Part shown: piece after piece, positions 33,556-43,692 of the stretch
How positions within the stretch are numbered: the first letter of the stretch is position 1
How the letters are laid out: each line of letters opens with the position of its first letter
NCBI GenBank assembly: GCA_019448385.1
Contig: JAGTXO010000008.1
Span: 186,001-250,000 of the forward strand
Origin: Diacronema lutheri
Lineage: Eukaryota > Haptophyta > Pavlovophyceae > Pavlovales > Pavlovaceae
Reading direction: 5' to 3'
Length of the DNA: 64,000 nt
Program-made: the position numbers and the translations under genes
The notes under the pieces: model-generated
What the model saw: the letters and a program-made list of their open reading frames with translations, nothing else
Databases searched by the model: none
Told to the model about the DNA's origin: nothing

Positions 33556-35501
33556 ATGCACGTCGGAGACGCGGAGCTGGCGACGGTGGTCTCCGTGCTG
33601 CAGCGCCTCGTCGACGCGGAGGGCGCGCCGTCCGCCGAGTACGCCACGCCGCGCCTCAAGCCGCTGCGCATGGCCCTCCTGCCCTTCGTTGAGGAGGTGC
33701 GCGGCAAGCTCTTCCACGGGCAGAACGTTGAAGCGTACCGGCGCGACAAGACGAGCCGGAGGGACAGGGCTGTGCGGCAGGCAGCGGAGCTGGCGCGCGA
33801 CCGGCGAACCATTGATAAGACGCGCCTCCGCGCTGAGCGCCTCGCCAAGCTCAAGCTGCTCGAGGCCGCCACCGGGCTCGCGCGCGTACCGGACGGCGCG
33901 GTCGACGACGGCGCCGTGCCGCTGCTCATCGCGGCGGGCGGCGCGCTCGGCGCTGAGGCGGACGACGGCGAGGGGGAGGGCGACGGCGATGGTGCTGAGC
34001 CGACCGCCACAGCGGCGCCGGCCGGCGCCGACGCCTCGCTCCGTGCGAGCGCGCGCGCGTGCTACACGTGCAAAACTCGGTATGTGGCGCTGCACCACTT
34101 TTACGACCAGCTCTGCCCGGCGTGCGCCGCTCTCAACTTTGAGAAGCGGCACGCGAGCGCGCCACTCGGCGGGCGTATCGCCCTTGTCACCGGCGCGCGC
34201 GTCAAGATCGGCTTCCACATCTGCCTCAAGCTGCTGCGTGCGGGCGCGCGCGTCGTCGCGACGACGCGCTTCCCGCGCGATGCGGCGTTGCGTTTTGCGG
34301 CCGCGCCCGATTTTGGCGAGTGGTCGACGCGGCTGCAGGTGGTGGGGATAGACTTGCGCGACCTGGCCGCCGTAGAGCGCCTCTGCGCGCAGCTCAGCGC
34401 GCGCCTGCCGCGCCTCGACGTGCTCATCAACAACGCGTGCCAGACGGTGCGCAGGCCACCCGCCTTTTACGCCCACCTCATCGGCACCGAGCTCGCGCCG
34501 GCGGCCGCGCTGCCCGCGGCGGTGCTGCCACTCCTCGCGAGTAACGAGATGGCCGCGGATGGTCGCCACCTTCACCGCGTGCGCGGTCTGCACGCCGCTG
34601 TCCCTGTGCTCGAGCCGCCGCGCGACGGCGGCTACGACGACGACGGCGACGGCGGCGGCAGCGACGGCGACAGCGGCGGCGGCGGCGCGCGCGCCGAGCG
34701 CGAGCTTGTCGACGGAGGCGACGCGGAGCAGTGTAGCGCGTTGCCGTCCGCTGCGCTCTCGCAGGTCGCACTCATCGATGGGGACGACGCGCAGCTCGGC
34801 GACGTGCCGATCGATGGCTCGGCCGGCACGTGCGCCTTCCCGCGCGGCGTTGCCGACGTGAACGGGCAGCAGCTCGACCTGCGCGCGCGCAACTCGTGGC
34901 TGCTCCGGCTCGACGAGGTGTCGACGATGGAGGCAGCGGAGGTGCTTGCAATCAACGCTCTCGCGCCCTTCGTGCTCAACGCCAAGCTGAAGCATCTACT
35001 CGCGCGCACGGCCGCGACGGCCAGCGTCGACACGTTCATCGTGAACGTTGTGCGCGCAGCGCTGCGCGCGCCGTGCCGCGCGAGCGCGCGCGCCGCACGC
35101 CGCGCGGCGGTGGTGGCGGCGCCGCGCTGGCACCGACGGCGCGCGCGCGCGCGCGCGCGCCCGTGCGCCAGTCTGCGATGGAGGGCAAGTTCTACCGGCA
35201 GAAGACAGCCGCGCACCCGCACACGAACATGGCCAAAGCGGCGCTCAACATGATGACACGCACGTCGGCGGCCGACTACGCGGCGTCGCGCATCTACATG
35301 ACTGCTGTGGACACAGGTTGGATCAATGACGAGAACCCGCTCGAGAAGGCGCTCGCGTCCGCGCGCGAGCGCCACTTCCAGACGCCGCTCGACGAGATCG
35401 ACGCGGCCGCGCGCGTGCTCGACCCGGTGTTCGACGGCGTGAACGGCGGGCAGCCGCAGTGCGGTGTCTTCCTTAAGGACTACCGCGAGACGGAGTGGTG
35501 A
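33556..35501 (+). CDS. Short-chain dehydrogenase-like protein with N-terminal zinc ribbon
   Basis: Exons 33556-35049 and 35172-35501 (intron GTGCGC...CCAG, 122 bp, phase 0) give 607 residues. Residues ~1-120 are helical and charged. A zinc-ribbon-like motif (CYTCKTRY, then FYDQLCPACAALNFEKRH) leads directly into a Rossmann fold (GGRIALVTGARVKIGFHICL, then TTRFPRDAA and LDVLINNA). An acidic Gly/Asp-rich insertion interrupts the domain near 34630-34700. The final exon has HPHTNMAKAALNMMTRTSA and VDTGWINDENP. This matches a known but uncharacterised SDR subfamily. The usual catalytic Tyr of YxxxK is absent: Thr occupies that place before the Lys. Binding of NAD(P) is likely; catalysis is uncertain. 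Confidence 0.85.
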
Positions 35502-35700
35502 CTCCGTCTCGGCTTAGGCATAACGCGGAGGGGATGCGCGAGGACGCTGGCACACGACGTAGCGCGCTCACTACTGCACGGTCGCGCAGAGGAGTTCGCT
35601 CCCTCACGCGCACCGTCGACGCGCGCCGTCGGCGCGCGCGCCGACCAGAAGCTGCACGGACGATCAACGTCATGAGGGGTGCATGGCCGGCGTCGCCGAG

Positions 35701-35753
35701 CCCCCCCCCCCCCCCCCCCCCTCCCCCCCCCCCCCCCCACCCCACCCCACCCC
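35701..35753. repeat. Poly-C/poly-G homopolymer tract
   Basis: A run of 21 C, one T, 16 C, then three ACCCC units. The minus strand therefore carries several G4-5 blocks separated by single T, a strong G-quadruplex candidate. Homopolymer length may be affected by sequencing error. Confidence 0.85.
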
Positions 35754-35818
35754 GCAAGCTGCATGGCCCACATCGTGCGTGTGGCTCGCCTCGCCGGCCG
35801 CCCGATGTCTCATTTCGA

Positions 35819-35939
35819 CACAGGGTCGACGCCCTGATTTCGGCCTGATGTTGCGTGCGCCCTTTCGCTCGCTCCGTTTGTCCAGCCTCGGCCCAGTGCG
35901 CGCCCCTCCTGCTGACCCGCCTGTAAGCGTCGTTAGTAT
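35819..35939 (+). repeat. 121-bp dispersed repeat, copy A
   Basis: Matches 59133-59253 over its full length with 4 mismatches by eye. It starts CACAGGGTCGACGCCCTG, an imperfect hairpin (CAGGG...CCCTG), and ends CGTCGTTAGTAT. Sequence on either side is unrelated between the two copies. The CAGGG start is like the ends of several cut-and-paste DNA transposon families, so this may be a solo transposon end or a small non-autonomous element. No target-site duplication is obvious. Confidence 0.75.
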
Positions 35940-36046
35940 GACATGAGTATCTCACCCATGGTCGAGTTTCGTCACCACAAAGACCTTTCATTATTTGCTC
36001 AGGATTCCTGTGGTCACGCGGGTGAGGCCGGGTTCATCATCCGCAC

Positions 36047-39000
36047 ATGGCATCCGCGCTCGCGAGGCAGTCAAGCGCCGCGCCTCGCGCGGCGCCGAGG
36101 CTATGCCTCATCACCGATCCGGGCCCTGACCCAGGCACGCGCGCGCGCGCGCACGTTCTATGCGGCGTCCGCTCCGCCACGTTCCCATTTGGCGCGGCAC
36201 GGCCGCTCCGCGGGGCCGGCCGCCCCAGCGCCGAGGCGTGGCCTCGACGCTCGCTCGTGCGACGCTCGCTCGTGCGCGAGGCAAGCGGGCGCCGCCGTGT
36301 CGGGGTGTGTGGTGGTGCGGTCATGCCGCAACCGCAGTGTGCGCAGCCCAGTGGCGTCGATCCGCGCGCCGCTCACGCGGTCGGCCGGCCCCACCCCGTC
36401 CCGCGCGCCTGCGCTCGCGCCAGACGACATCAAGGCGCTGCTTGTTGCGGGCGTGCTGCATTCGCACGGTCGCCTCGAGCTGTGCGCGGTGGTTGCGAAC
36501 GGTGGGGGTCAGCCTGCGATGCGCGCGCGGCTGGCGCGCTGCGTGCTCGAGCACGTGGGCGCGCCGCACGTGCCCGTCGGGATCGGCACGGCGGGCACGC
36601 CTCACGCGGCGCAGCCGCACGAGTACGAGCTCGCCGGGTTTGACCGCGTGGATACGCGTGGGCTCGCGCAGGGAAAGGCACTGCTGCTGCACGTGCTCCA
36701 CGCGTCCAAGCGCCGCTCGCTCACCATCGTGTGCATCTCGTCGCTGCTTGACTTTGCGCAGCTGATCGACGAGGTGCCGCGGCTCGTGCTCGACAAAGTG
36801 CTCGAGGTCGTCATCCAGGGGGGTGTCGAGCGGGCAGACACGCCGACGGGATGGCGGGCCGACTCGTCGGTGAACAACACCTTCGACCTGCCCGCCGCCG
36901 AGCGCGTCTATGCCTTTTGCTTTTTGCACGGCCTGCCGCTCGCGATCGTGAGCCGCGACGCCGTGCCGCTCCTGCCGATGCAGCTTGCGCGAAGCTTCGC
37001 CGACCGCACGTCGTGCGCGCTCTTGCGCTACCTGGCGGACGCGCAGTTCTTGGGGCTCGAGGGGCTCTGGATCAAGCTGTGCGAGGGCAAGCTGCCGCCG
37101 CGCTGCACCAAGCAGTGGTACTTTGAGACCTTCTGCGGCGTGAGTGCGGCCGAGTTTGCGCGGCTCGGCTACGCACACCTTGACGCCGCCGACAGGATCA
37201 AGCAGCACCTCGACGGGTTCGTCAAGCCGTACGACGTGATCGCGCTGATGGCCGCGCTGCCACAGACGCGCGACCTCTTCAACCGCGGCGAGGACCCGGG
37301 CCCGCGCATGCCGCCCGTGCGCACCGCACGCACCACTCGTTATGGTGGCCTGCTGACGCATCGGCTGCTCTTGCACGCGAGCGACGCGATCGACGTGCGT
37401 CACGTGCTGCAGCTGCTGCGTGATTCGTACCACGATGTCGCGCTCGTCGCGCGCGCGCACGAGGCGGGCGGTGCGCCCGAGCCGCAGCGCGCCGGCCGGC
37501 AGCCGTCCGCGGCGCCGCGCGCGCTCGCGCGCCACGAGCTCATGGCGGGGTGGGTGGGGTGGCAGGGAGCGCTACGCGCGTCGCGTCCGTCGGGAACGTC
37601 GCCGCGCTTGTCGTGCAGGCGCAAGGGCGCGGAGCTCGAGATCGTTGAGCAGCCCGCTCTGCAGCCCGCGCTGAGCGCGGCCGGCCGCGCGCGCCGCGCC
37701 GGCGGCGTGCTCGGCGCGCCGCGCACGCGCGTCGCGCCGTCGCCGGCCGTCGTCGCCCCGTCGTCGCGCGCTGGCGCGCAGCGCGGCTGCTCAGCAAGCC
37801 ACGCGCTCGGTGGGTGGGGCACTGCGCCCGCGAGCAGCGCATGCACTGCTGCGGGCGCGTCCTCCGCCACGCCGCGCTTTCGGCTGCCCGTCGCGCCCAT
37901 CGCCGCGCCCGACGCATCGGGCGCATTTCCCGCCTCATTTTACGAGCAGGTGACCTCCTCCTACTTTGCAAAGCAGCGGCAGCTCGAGAGCGCGCGCGTC
38001 GACGGCGCGGACGGTGCGATCGATGGCGCCGCCGCCGTCGCCGCCTCCGCTGGCGCCGCCGGTGCCGCCGGCACGTGCGCCACGCGCGGCGTGCTGTCTG
38101 AAGCGGCCATCATGACCTTGCTCGAGCGCGCGCTCTCGCAGGCGCGCGCGCGCGGGCTGCACGTCACGTCGACGATTGCGATATGCTGCATGGCGTTGTC
38201 TGTGGTGCTCCTCGTCGCGCTGTTTGTCGACGACGCCGTCTCGTGGACCTCGCTCGGCGTATCGCCCGACGGCGCGCGCTTCGAGGTTGGCGCGGCTGCG
38301 CTCGGCCGGTGGCATGCGTACCATGCTCTCGTGACGGTCCTCACGTCCCTCGCCCTGCTCATCTTCGTGCTCGTGCGGCAGGACGCGCTGCGCGCGCGCA
38401 CGGCGGCGAGCGTGATGTGCGCCGAGTGCGCGCTGCTCGCGTGCACCCATGTCGGCTCGATCGCGCGCGGCGCGGTGGCCACTGCCAAGCGTGCGGAAGG
38501 TGGCGACGGCGGCGGCGGCGGCGGCGGCAGCGAGCGCGTGCGCGCGCTCGCTGCCGTCCATCTGGGTGCCGACGCGGTGGCGGTGCTGGCGCTGAGCGTG
38601 GGCGCGGTGGCGCTCGCGCGCATGGCAGCGCACGCGCGCCGGCTGCAGCACCCGTCCGCCTCGCGCACCGACGCGCTCAGCCGCGCGTTCCAGCGCGTGT
38701 ATGACGTGTTTGCCCTCGTGCAGCTCGTGCAGGCTGCGTCCTTTGGCGCGAAGCTCGCCGCCGAGCTCGCGCTCGTCGGCGGCGCTGGTGCTGAGGAGCG
38801 CAACGTGCTCGGCATTGTCGTCGTCGACACGTGCCTCAGCCTGCTCGCACCCGGCCTGCTCCGCTGGACGACCTTCCGCCGGTCGGCTCAAGCTGCGCTC
38901 GGTCGGCTCTTCCCGTCGGCAGGCGCGTACGCGCCGCTCTCGGCTCTAATTGGCTATGGCACGCCGCAGCTGCAGGAGCCGCGCTGGCTGGTCGCGGACG

Positions 39001-40127
39001 CGATGCAGAGCTTCCAGCCCGTTGTGCTCGACGCGCGCGCCTTCCGGCTGCTCGACTTTCACGAGCACGCCGAGCTGCTCGTGCGCGGCGGCATGCTCGC
39101 CGAGCAGGACGCGAGCGCCGACGGAGCGTCGGCGCGCAGCGCGATGGAGCACGTCGAGGTGAACCTCGACGTGCTCGCCGCGCTTGAGCGTGGACTGCTC
39201 GCGCGGCCTGAGCCGAGCTGCGCGTCGGCCGCCGCCACCGCTGCCGACGCTGACGCGAACCTGGGCGTGGCCGAGCCCGCGCCCGGCCCGTCGGCGGGCG
39301 CGCGCAAGCGGCACGCGGGCGCGCTCGCAAACCTGCTCGCGTCGCCCGCGGTGCGGCTGCACGGTGGCGCGGGCAGCGCGACGTCGGGCAACGCCGCCGA
39401 CTTGTTCATCGTGCACTCGCCTGCCGACCACCCCGAGGACAAGAAGGTCGCGCTGCGCGACATGAGCCGTGCGCACGTGTGCGCGCGCGGGCGCGCGCCG
39501 ACGGTTTGGGTCGATGCGCTGTGCGCCGACCCGCTGATGATGCCGCTCGAGCGGCTGCAGCACCTGCCGACGTACATCGCGCGCTGCTCGAAGCTCCTCC
39601 TCCTCTGCTCGCCCGCGCTCGTCGACTCGCTCCGCACGGTGCTCGAGATGTACGCGTGGCGTGCGAGCGGCGGCGTGCCCGAGGACGTGCAGTGCTTGCT
39701 CGTCGCGCCACGCTCGTTGACACCGGCGCAGCGCAAGGCGCGGTGGGACGCGACGATTGCCGCCTTCGACACCTTCCATGTCATGTACGCGCGCTCCGAG
39801 CTGCCCGACGAGCGCGAGCGCGCAACGCATGCCATCCAGCTCGCGACGGTCTCACACTTCAACGAGGTCATTCGCTCGCACATGGCGGCCGTGCAGCGCG
39901 CCGCCATGGCGGACGCGAGCGCCGCGGCGGCCGAGGCGCGCGGCGCCGACGCGGGCCGAGCCGTGCCGCCGCGCCTCGCTGCGCCGTTGCCGCCGCTCGT
40001 CTCCAAAGGCTGGCCGCGCGCGGCGCATGGCGGTGCAACGATGCCAATGCGCGAGTCGCCACTCTGCGAAGATGACTCGGGCAGCGGCTCGGCGTCGTCG
40101 TCCGACGGCGGCGGCGGCAGTTCTTGA
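36047..40127 (+). CDS. Nucleoside hydrolase - membrane - TIR-like fusion protein
   Basis: Exons 36047-36134 and 36424-40127 (1263 residues). The 289-bp intron is of GC-AG type (CCAG|GCACGC ... GCCAG). Joining the exons creates LITDPGPDPDDIKALL, the Ca2+- and ribose-binding signature of inosine-uridine nucleoside hydrolases. Further family motifs follow: CAVVANGGG, VPVGIGTAG, VNNTFDLPAAERVYAF. A Ser/Ala/Arg-rich linker leads to about six hydrophobic helices (nt ~38160-38900, for example AICCMALSVVLLVALFVDD). The C-terminal region (nt ~39400-39900) resembles TIR/HET-like domains: DLFIVHSPADH, VWVDALCADP, CSKLLLLCSPALV and a Glu in VLEMYAW at the place of the TIR catalytic Glu. Possible role: base- or NAD-consuming signalling at a membrane; this is inference. 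An unspliced start at 35943 gives a frame that lacks the hydrolase signature and is rejected. Confidence 0.8.
36135..36423 (+). other. GC-AG intron of the nucleoside hydrolase fusion gene
   Basis: Donor CCAG|GCACGC, acceptor CGCCAG|ACG, phase 1. It is supported because the join completes the conserved DPGPDPDD motif, which no unspliced frame contains. No GT donor in the right phase lies close to this position. Confidence 0.8.
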
Positions 40128-40269
40128 TTGATGCCCGCTCACTGTCTGCACGCCAACTCACACCACTGGTACGTAAGTAGTTCCCTCAAATCATGATCCG
40201 AGTCTCTCGCGGAACATCTCTCACACGTGGCAGGGGAGTCGTTCGAGCGGCGGATCACCAAGGCGGTAT

Positions 40270-43008
40270 ATGCTGCGTGGCTGCCGGCTCGCGCCCGCGC
40301 GGACACGGCTGCGGGCGTGCCGTGCGGGCGCGCGGTACTCGCGCATGCTGGCCGGGGGCGACGCGTTCGCGCCGCGCGCGAGCATGGCCGACTTCCACTA
40401 CACGCTGCCCGACGAGCTGATCGCGCGCTACCCGGCGTCGCCGCGCGACTCGTCGCGGCTGCTCGTCTCGCTCGCGGGGCTGCCCGCGGTGGAGGCCATG
40501 GGCGATGCGAGCGCGCAGGGCGCGCTCGCCGCGCACGTTGCGCGCGCTGCACGCCGCCTGCACGCGGAGCGCGCGCCCGCGGCGGGCTTTGCGGCGGCCG
40601 AGGGCTGCGAGTTTGTTGACTGCGCGTTCGGCGACGTTGACCGGCTGCTGCCGCGCGGCGCGCACCTCGTGTTCAACGAGAGCCGCGTCTTTGCCGCCCG
40701 CCTGATCGGCTGCCCCGTCGCACCCGCCGATGGCCGTGGCGCGCTCGAGGCTTGCGAACGCCCTGACGGCGGCGAGTCGCGCGGCGCGGACGGCGAGCGT
40801 CGAGACGCGGGTGACGCGGGCGTGGAGGTGCTGCTCCTCGCGCCGGACGAGGCGGGGATCGAGCCGTCGGTTGCGCTCAACGCCCCCGCCGGCGCACACG
40901 AGTGGCGCGCCATGGTGCGCGCGCAAGTTGCGCCGGGCGCGACGTTCGCGGTCGGCGGCGGCGCGACGGACGCGCACGGCGCGCTGCTCGTGCAGGTGTC
41001 AAAGGTGCATTCGCAATGGGTCGAAGAGGGCGAGGCGGATGGCGTCGAGGCGTCGGTCAAACTGAGCGTGCTCGCCGAGCCGGCGTCAGGCAGCGCGCTC
41101 GCACGCGGCACCGCGCCATGCGCGAGCGCTCCACTCTCTTCGATTCTCGACCTGCTCGGGCAGATTCCGATCCCGCCCTACCTGCGCCGCACCTCGGAGC
41201 CGTCGGACGCGGTCGCGTACCAGACGGTCTACTCGCGCGTCGAGCGTACGGGCAGCGTCGCCGCGCCGACCGCCGGCCTGCACTTCACCGAGCGGACACT
41301 CGGGGCGCTTGAGGCGCGCGGTATCTTGGCGAGCCACGTCGCGCTGCACGTGGGCGCGGGCACGTTCCGCCCGGTCACATGCGCGTGGATCGGCGAGCAC
41401 GACATGCACTCCGAGTCGTTCTCGCTCACCGTGCGCGAGCTCGACCGGCTGGCGCGCTCCGCGGACGGCGGCGCGCCGATTGTGGCGGTCGGCACCACGT
41501 CAGCGCGCGCGCTTGAGAGCGCTTACTGGCTCGGCGCGCGCGCGCTGCTCGACGGGAACGCGCGCGCGCCGGCGGCCGGCCTGCACCTCGCGCAGTGGGA
41601 GGCCTACCGCCTTGTCGCCAACGCGGCAGCGAGGGGCGTACCGCTTCCGTCGACGGGCGATGCGCTGCGCGCGCTCCGTGCGCTTGCGAGCGCGACCGAG
41701 CGAGGCGACGCGACCGAGCGCGAGCTGCGCGCGTCCACGTCGCTGTGCATCGCGCCGGGCTATTCGTTCCGCGTGCTCGACGGCCTGCTCACCAACCTGC
41801 ACCAGCCGGACTCGACGCTGCTGCTCCTCGTCGGTGCGCTCATCGGTGGCGCGGACGAGGTGCGCGCGCTCTACCGGCACGCTGTGGCCGCACGCTACCG
41901 CTTCTTCTCGTACGGCGACGCGTGCCTGCTCACCAACACGCAGCAGGCGCGCTCTGAGCAGGCGCATGAGCCGCGCAAGCCGCTCAACCTTGTGCAGCCG
42001 CCGCCGCCGCCGCCGTCGCCGCCGTCGACGCAGCCGTGCGCCGACGCGACGCACGACGACGACGAACGAATGGGGCGCGAGCAGCTCGCCAACGCGACGC
42101 ACGACGACGACGAACGAATGGGGCGCGAGCAGCTCGCCGCGGCCGCGCCGGCGGGCGCAGCGCCGGCGGATGCGCTCGCGCCCACCAACGGCGCGCCGGC
42201 GAACCCCGCGCCCGCTGAGCGCGCACGCTGGTGGGGCGAGCGCGCGCACGAGGGCGCGCGCGTGCTGCTCCATTCGTGCTGCGCGCCGTGCTCGGGCGCG
42301 ATGATCGCCGAGATGCGCGAGGCCGGCCTGGACGTGACCATCTTCTTCTACAATCCCAACATTCACCCGCGCAAGGAGTACGAGCTGCGCAAGGCGGAGA
42401 ACGTGCGGTACGCGCAGCAGCTCGGCGTGCCGATCATCGACGCCGACTACGATGTGGACGAGTGGTTCCGACGCGCGCGCGGCCTCGAGTTCTCGCCGGA
42501 GCGCGGCGCGCGGTGCACCATGTGCTTCGACATGCGGATGGAGCGCACCGCGCTCTACGCGCACGAGCACGGCTTCAACGTGATCACCACGACTAACGCG
42601 ACGTCGCGCTGGAAGGACGCGGCGCAGGTCGACGCGTCCGGCCAGCGCGCGGCTGCACGGTACGACGGCGTGCAGTACTGGTGGCGCGACTGGCAGACGG
42701 ACGAGATGAGCCGGCGCAAGTACGAGATCAACGCGCAGCAGCGCTTCTACAAGCAGGAGTATTGCGGCTGCACCTACTCGCTGCGCGACTCCAATCTGTG
42801 GCGCGCGAAGCAGGGCTTGCCGCCGATCGACGTCGGCTCGTCCGAGTCGGTCTACTCGGACGCGAGCGCCGACTCGGAGGAGGAGAGCCGCGACGTTGTC
42901 GCCGGCTTCTTTCGCGACAGCGCCGCCTTTGAGGAGGAGCTCCGCGCCACGTACGCGCGGAGGCGCAAAGGCGGCGTGGGCGCCAAGCCAGCCGACGACA
43001 ACTGGTAG
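40270..43008 (+). CDS. queA-queH: QueA-QueH fusion: queuosine biosynthesis, last two steps
   Basis: 912 residues, intronless. Residues 1-38 are Arg/Ala-rich without acidic residues until GGDAF, which suggests import into an organelle. Residues ~39-560 are QueA (S-adenosylmethionine:tRNA ribosyltransferase-isomerase, which makes epoxyqueuosine on tRNA): FNESRVFAARL, IPIPPYLRR, TAGLHFTE, VGAGTFRPV, VGTTSARALES, GLLTNLHQPDSTLLLLVGAL, RYRFFSYGDA. A Pro-rich linker includes a 16-residue perfect tandem duplication (HDDDERMGREQLA, nt ~42049-42144). Residues ~665-870 are QueH (epoxyqueuosine reductase, iron-sulfur): HSCCAPCSG, CTMCFDMR, YCGC. Together these would complete queuosine at tRNA position 34. 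Most eukaryotes only salvage queuine, so this implies a bacterial-type pathway, probably in plastid or mitochondrion. Confidence 0.93.
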   Translation: MLRGCRLAPARTRLRACRAGARYSRMLAGGDAFAPRASMADFHYTLPDELIARYPASPRDSSRLLVSLAGLPAVEAMGDASAQGALAAHVARAARRLHAERAPAAGFAAAEGCEFVDCAFGDVDRLLPRGAHLVFNESRVFAARLIGCPVAPADGRGALEACERPDGGESRGADGERRDAGDAGVEVLLLAPDEAGIEPSVALNAPAGAHEWRAMVRAQVAPGATFAVGGGATDAHGALLVQVSKVHSQWVEEGEADGVEASVKLSVLAEPASGSALARGTAPCASAPLSSILDLLGQIPIPPYLRRTSEPSDAVAYQTVYSRVERTGSVAAPTAGLHFTERTLGALEARGILASHVALHVGAGTFRPVTCAWIGEHDMHSESFSLTVRELDRLARSADGGAPIVAVGTTSARALESAYWLGARALLDGNARAPAAGLHLAQWEAYRLVANAAARGVPLPSTGDALRALRALASATERGDATERELRASTSLCIAPGYSFRVLDGLLTNLHQPDSTLLLLVGALIGGADEVRALYRHAVAARYRFFSYGDACLLTNTQQARSEQAHEPRKPLNLVQPPPPPPSPPSTQPCADATHDDDERMGREQLANATHDDDERMGREQLAAAAPAGAAPADALAPTNGAPANPAPAERARWWGERAHEGARVLLHSCCAPCSGAMIAEMREAGLDVTIFFYNPNIHPRKEYELRKAENVRYAQQLGVPIIDADYDVDEWFRRARGLEFSPERGARCTMCFDMRMERTALYAHEHGFNVITTTNATSRWKDAAQVDASGQRAAARYDGVQYWWRDWQTDEMSRRKYEINAQQRFYKQEYCGCTYSLRDSNLWRAKQGLPPIDVGSSESVYSDASADSEEESRDVVAGFFRDSAAFEEELRATYARRRKGGVGAKPADDNW

Positions 43009-43177
43009 GCATTTCAGACGTCCATCTGCGTTCTGCCCGGTCCGCCACACGCGTGCACCAGGCAGGCTTGAGGCTTGAGGCTTGATGCCTCGAAGCAACA
43101 AGGCAGCGACGCGGAAGCAGGCGGGCAAGCGGCGCGGTGCGTCCCGCACGCGCCGGGCTCGCCGCGAGCGCGACGAA

Positions 43178-43692
43178 CTAGGGCGTCAGCCGTTTCCGCC
43201 CCTTGGCTCGCCGACGCGCGAGAACGCGGCGTCCGCCGACGGTGGATATACGCCTGCGGGCAGCGGAGGGCCCGTGTATGCGCTGCAACGGTGACACGCG
43301 CGCTGCGCCGAGGGGCGGGCGCGCGGCGGTCGCGGCGCGTGCCGCGTGGCGCACCGTAAGAAGCCGTGCTTGTTCTTGCGCTTGCGCCAATGCGGGTTGT
43401 ACTCGCGTTTGGGCATGAGTTGAAGTACTGCCGGATCGAAGCCGATGACCGGGTACGTGGGCAGGTTGATGATCTCGCTCACGATGTAGATGGCGGCCGG
43501 CGGCGCGACCGGCGGCACGTCGGGCACGGATGGGACGAAGTTCCAGTCGAGCTGGCCGAGCAGCGTCGTGTGCAGCGGCGAGACGGGGCAAAGCCGGCGG
43601 ACCAGCGAAGCATGGTCGCACGGGTGATGGTGCCGCGACCACGACGTCGCCACGCTGCGCGCGACAGCGCTCAACGCGCGAGAGCTGAACAT
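43178..43692 (-). CDS. Ribosomal protein bL34, probably mitochondrial
   Basis: Exons 43692-43355 and 43253-43178 (137 residues) around a 101-bp GTGCGC...CGCAG intron. The mature protein starts near MPKREYNPHWRKRKNKHGF in exon 1 and continues RRISTVGGRRVLARRRAKG in exon 2, the invariant bL34 sequence. The intron splits the protein within the KHGFxxR segment. The N-terminal 90 or so residues begin MFSSRALSAVARSVATSW, an amphipathic, Ser/Arg/Ala-rich presequence typical of mitochondria. bL34 is a small protein of the large ribosomal subunit. Plastid location is less likely because red-lineage plastids usually encode their own bL34. Divergent from CFAP47. Confidence 0.92.

Larger units (their letters stand above)
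35502..36046. other. Intergenic region with poly-C tract and transposon-like repeat
   Basis: 545 bp without a convincing gene. It holds a poly-C tract (35701-35753) and one copy of the 121-bp dispersed repeat (35819-35939). Everything else appears unremarkable. Open frames here overlap the low-complexity tract or the repeat and are not supported. Confidence 0.6.

Noticed and set aside
35943-36423. Longer unspliced N-terminus for the nucleoside hydrolase fusion starting at 35943
   Set aside because: It lacks the DPGPDPDD signature and is Arg/Ser-rich noise; the spliced start at 36047 restores the motif.
43082-43294. Small basic plus-strand frame of about 70 codons
   Set aside because: It overlaps the second exon and intron of bL34 on the other strand and has no family motif.
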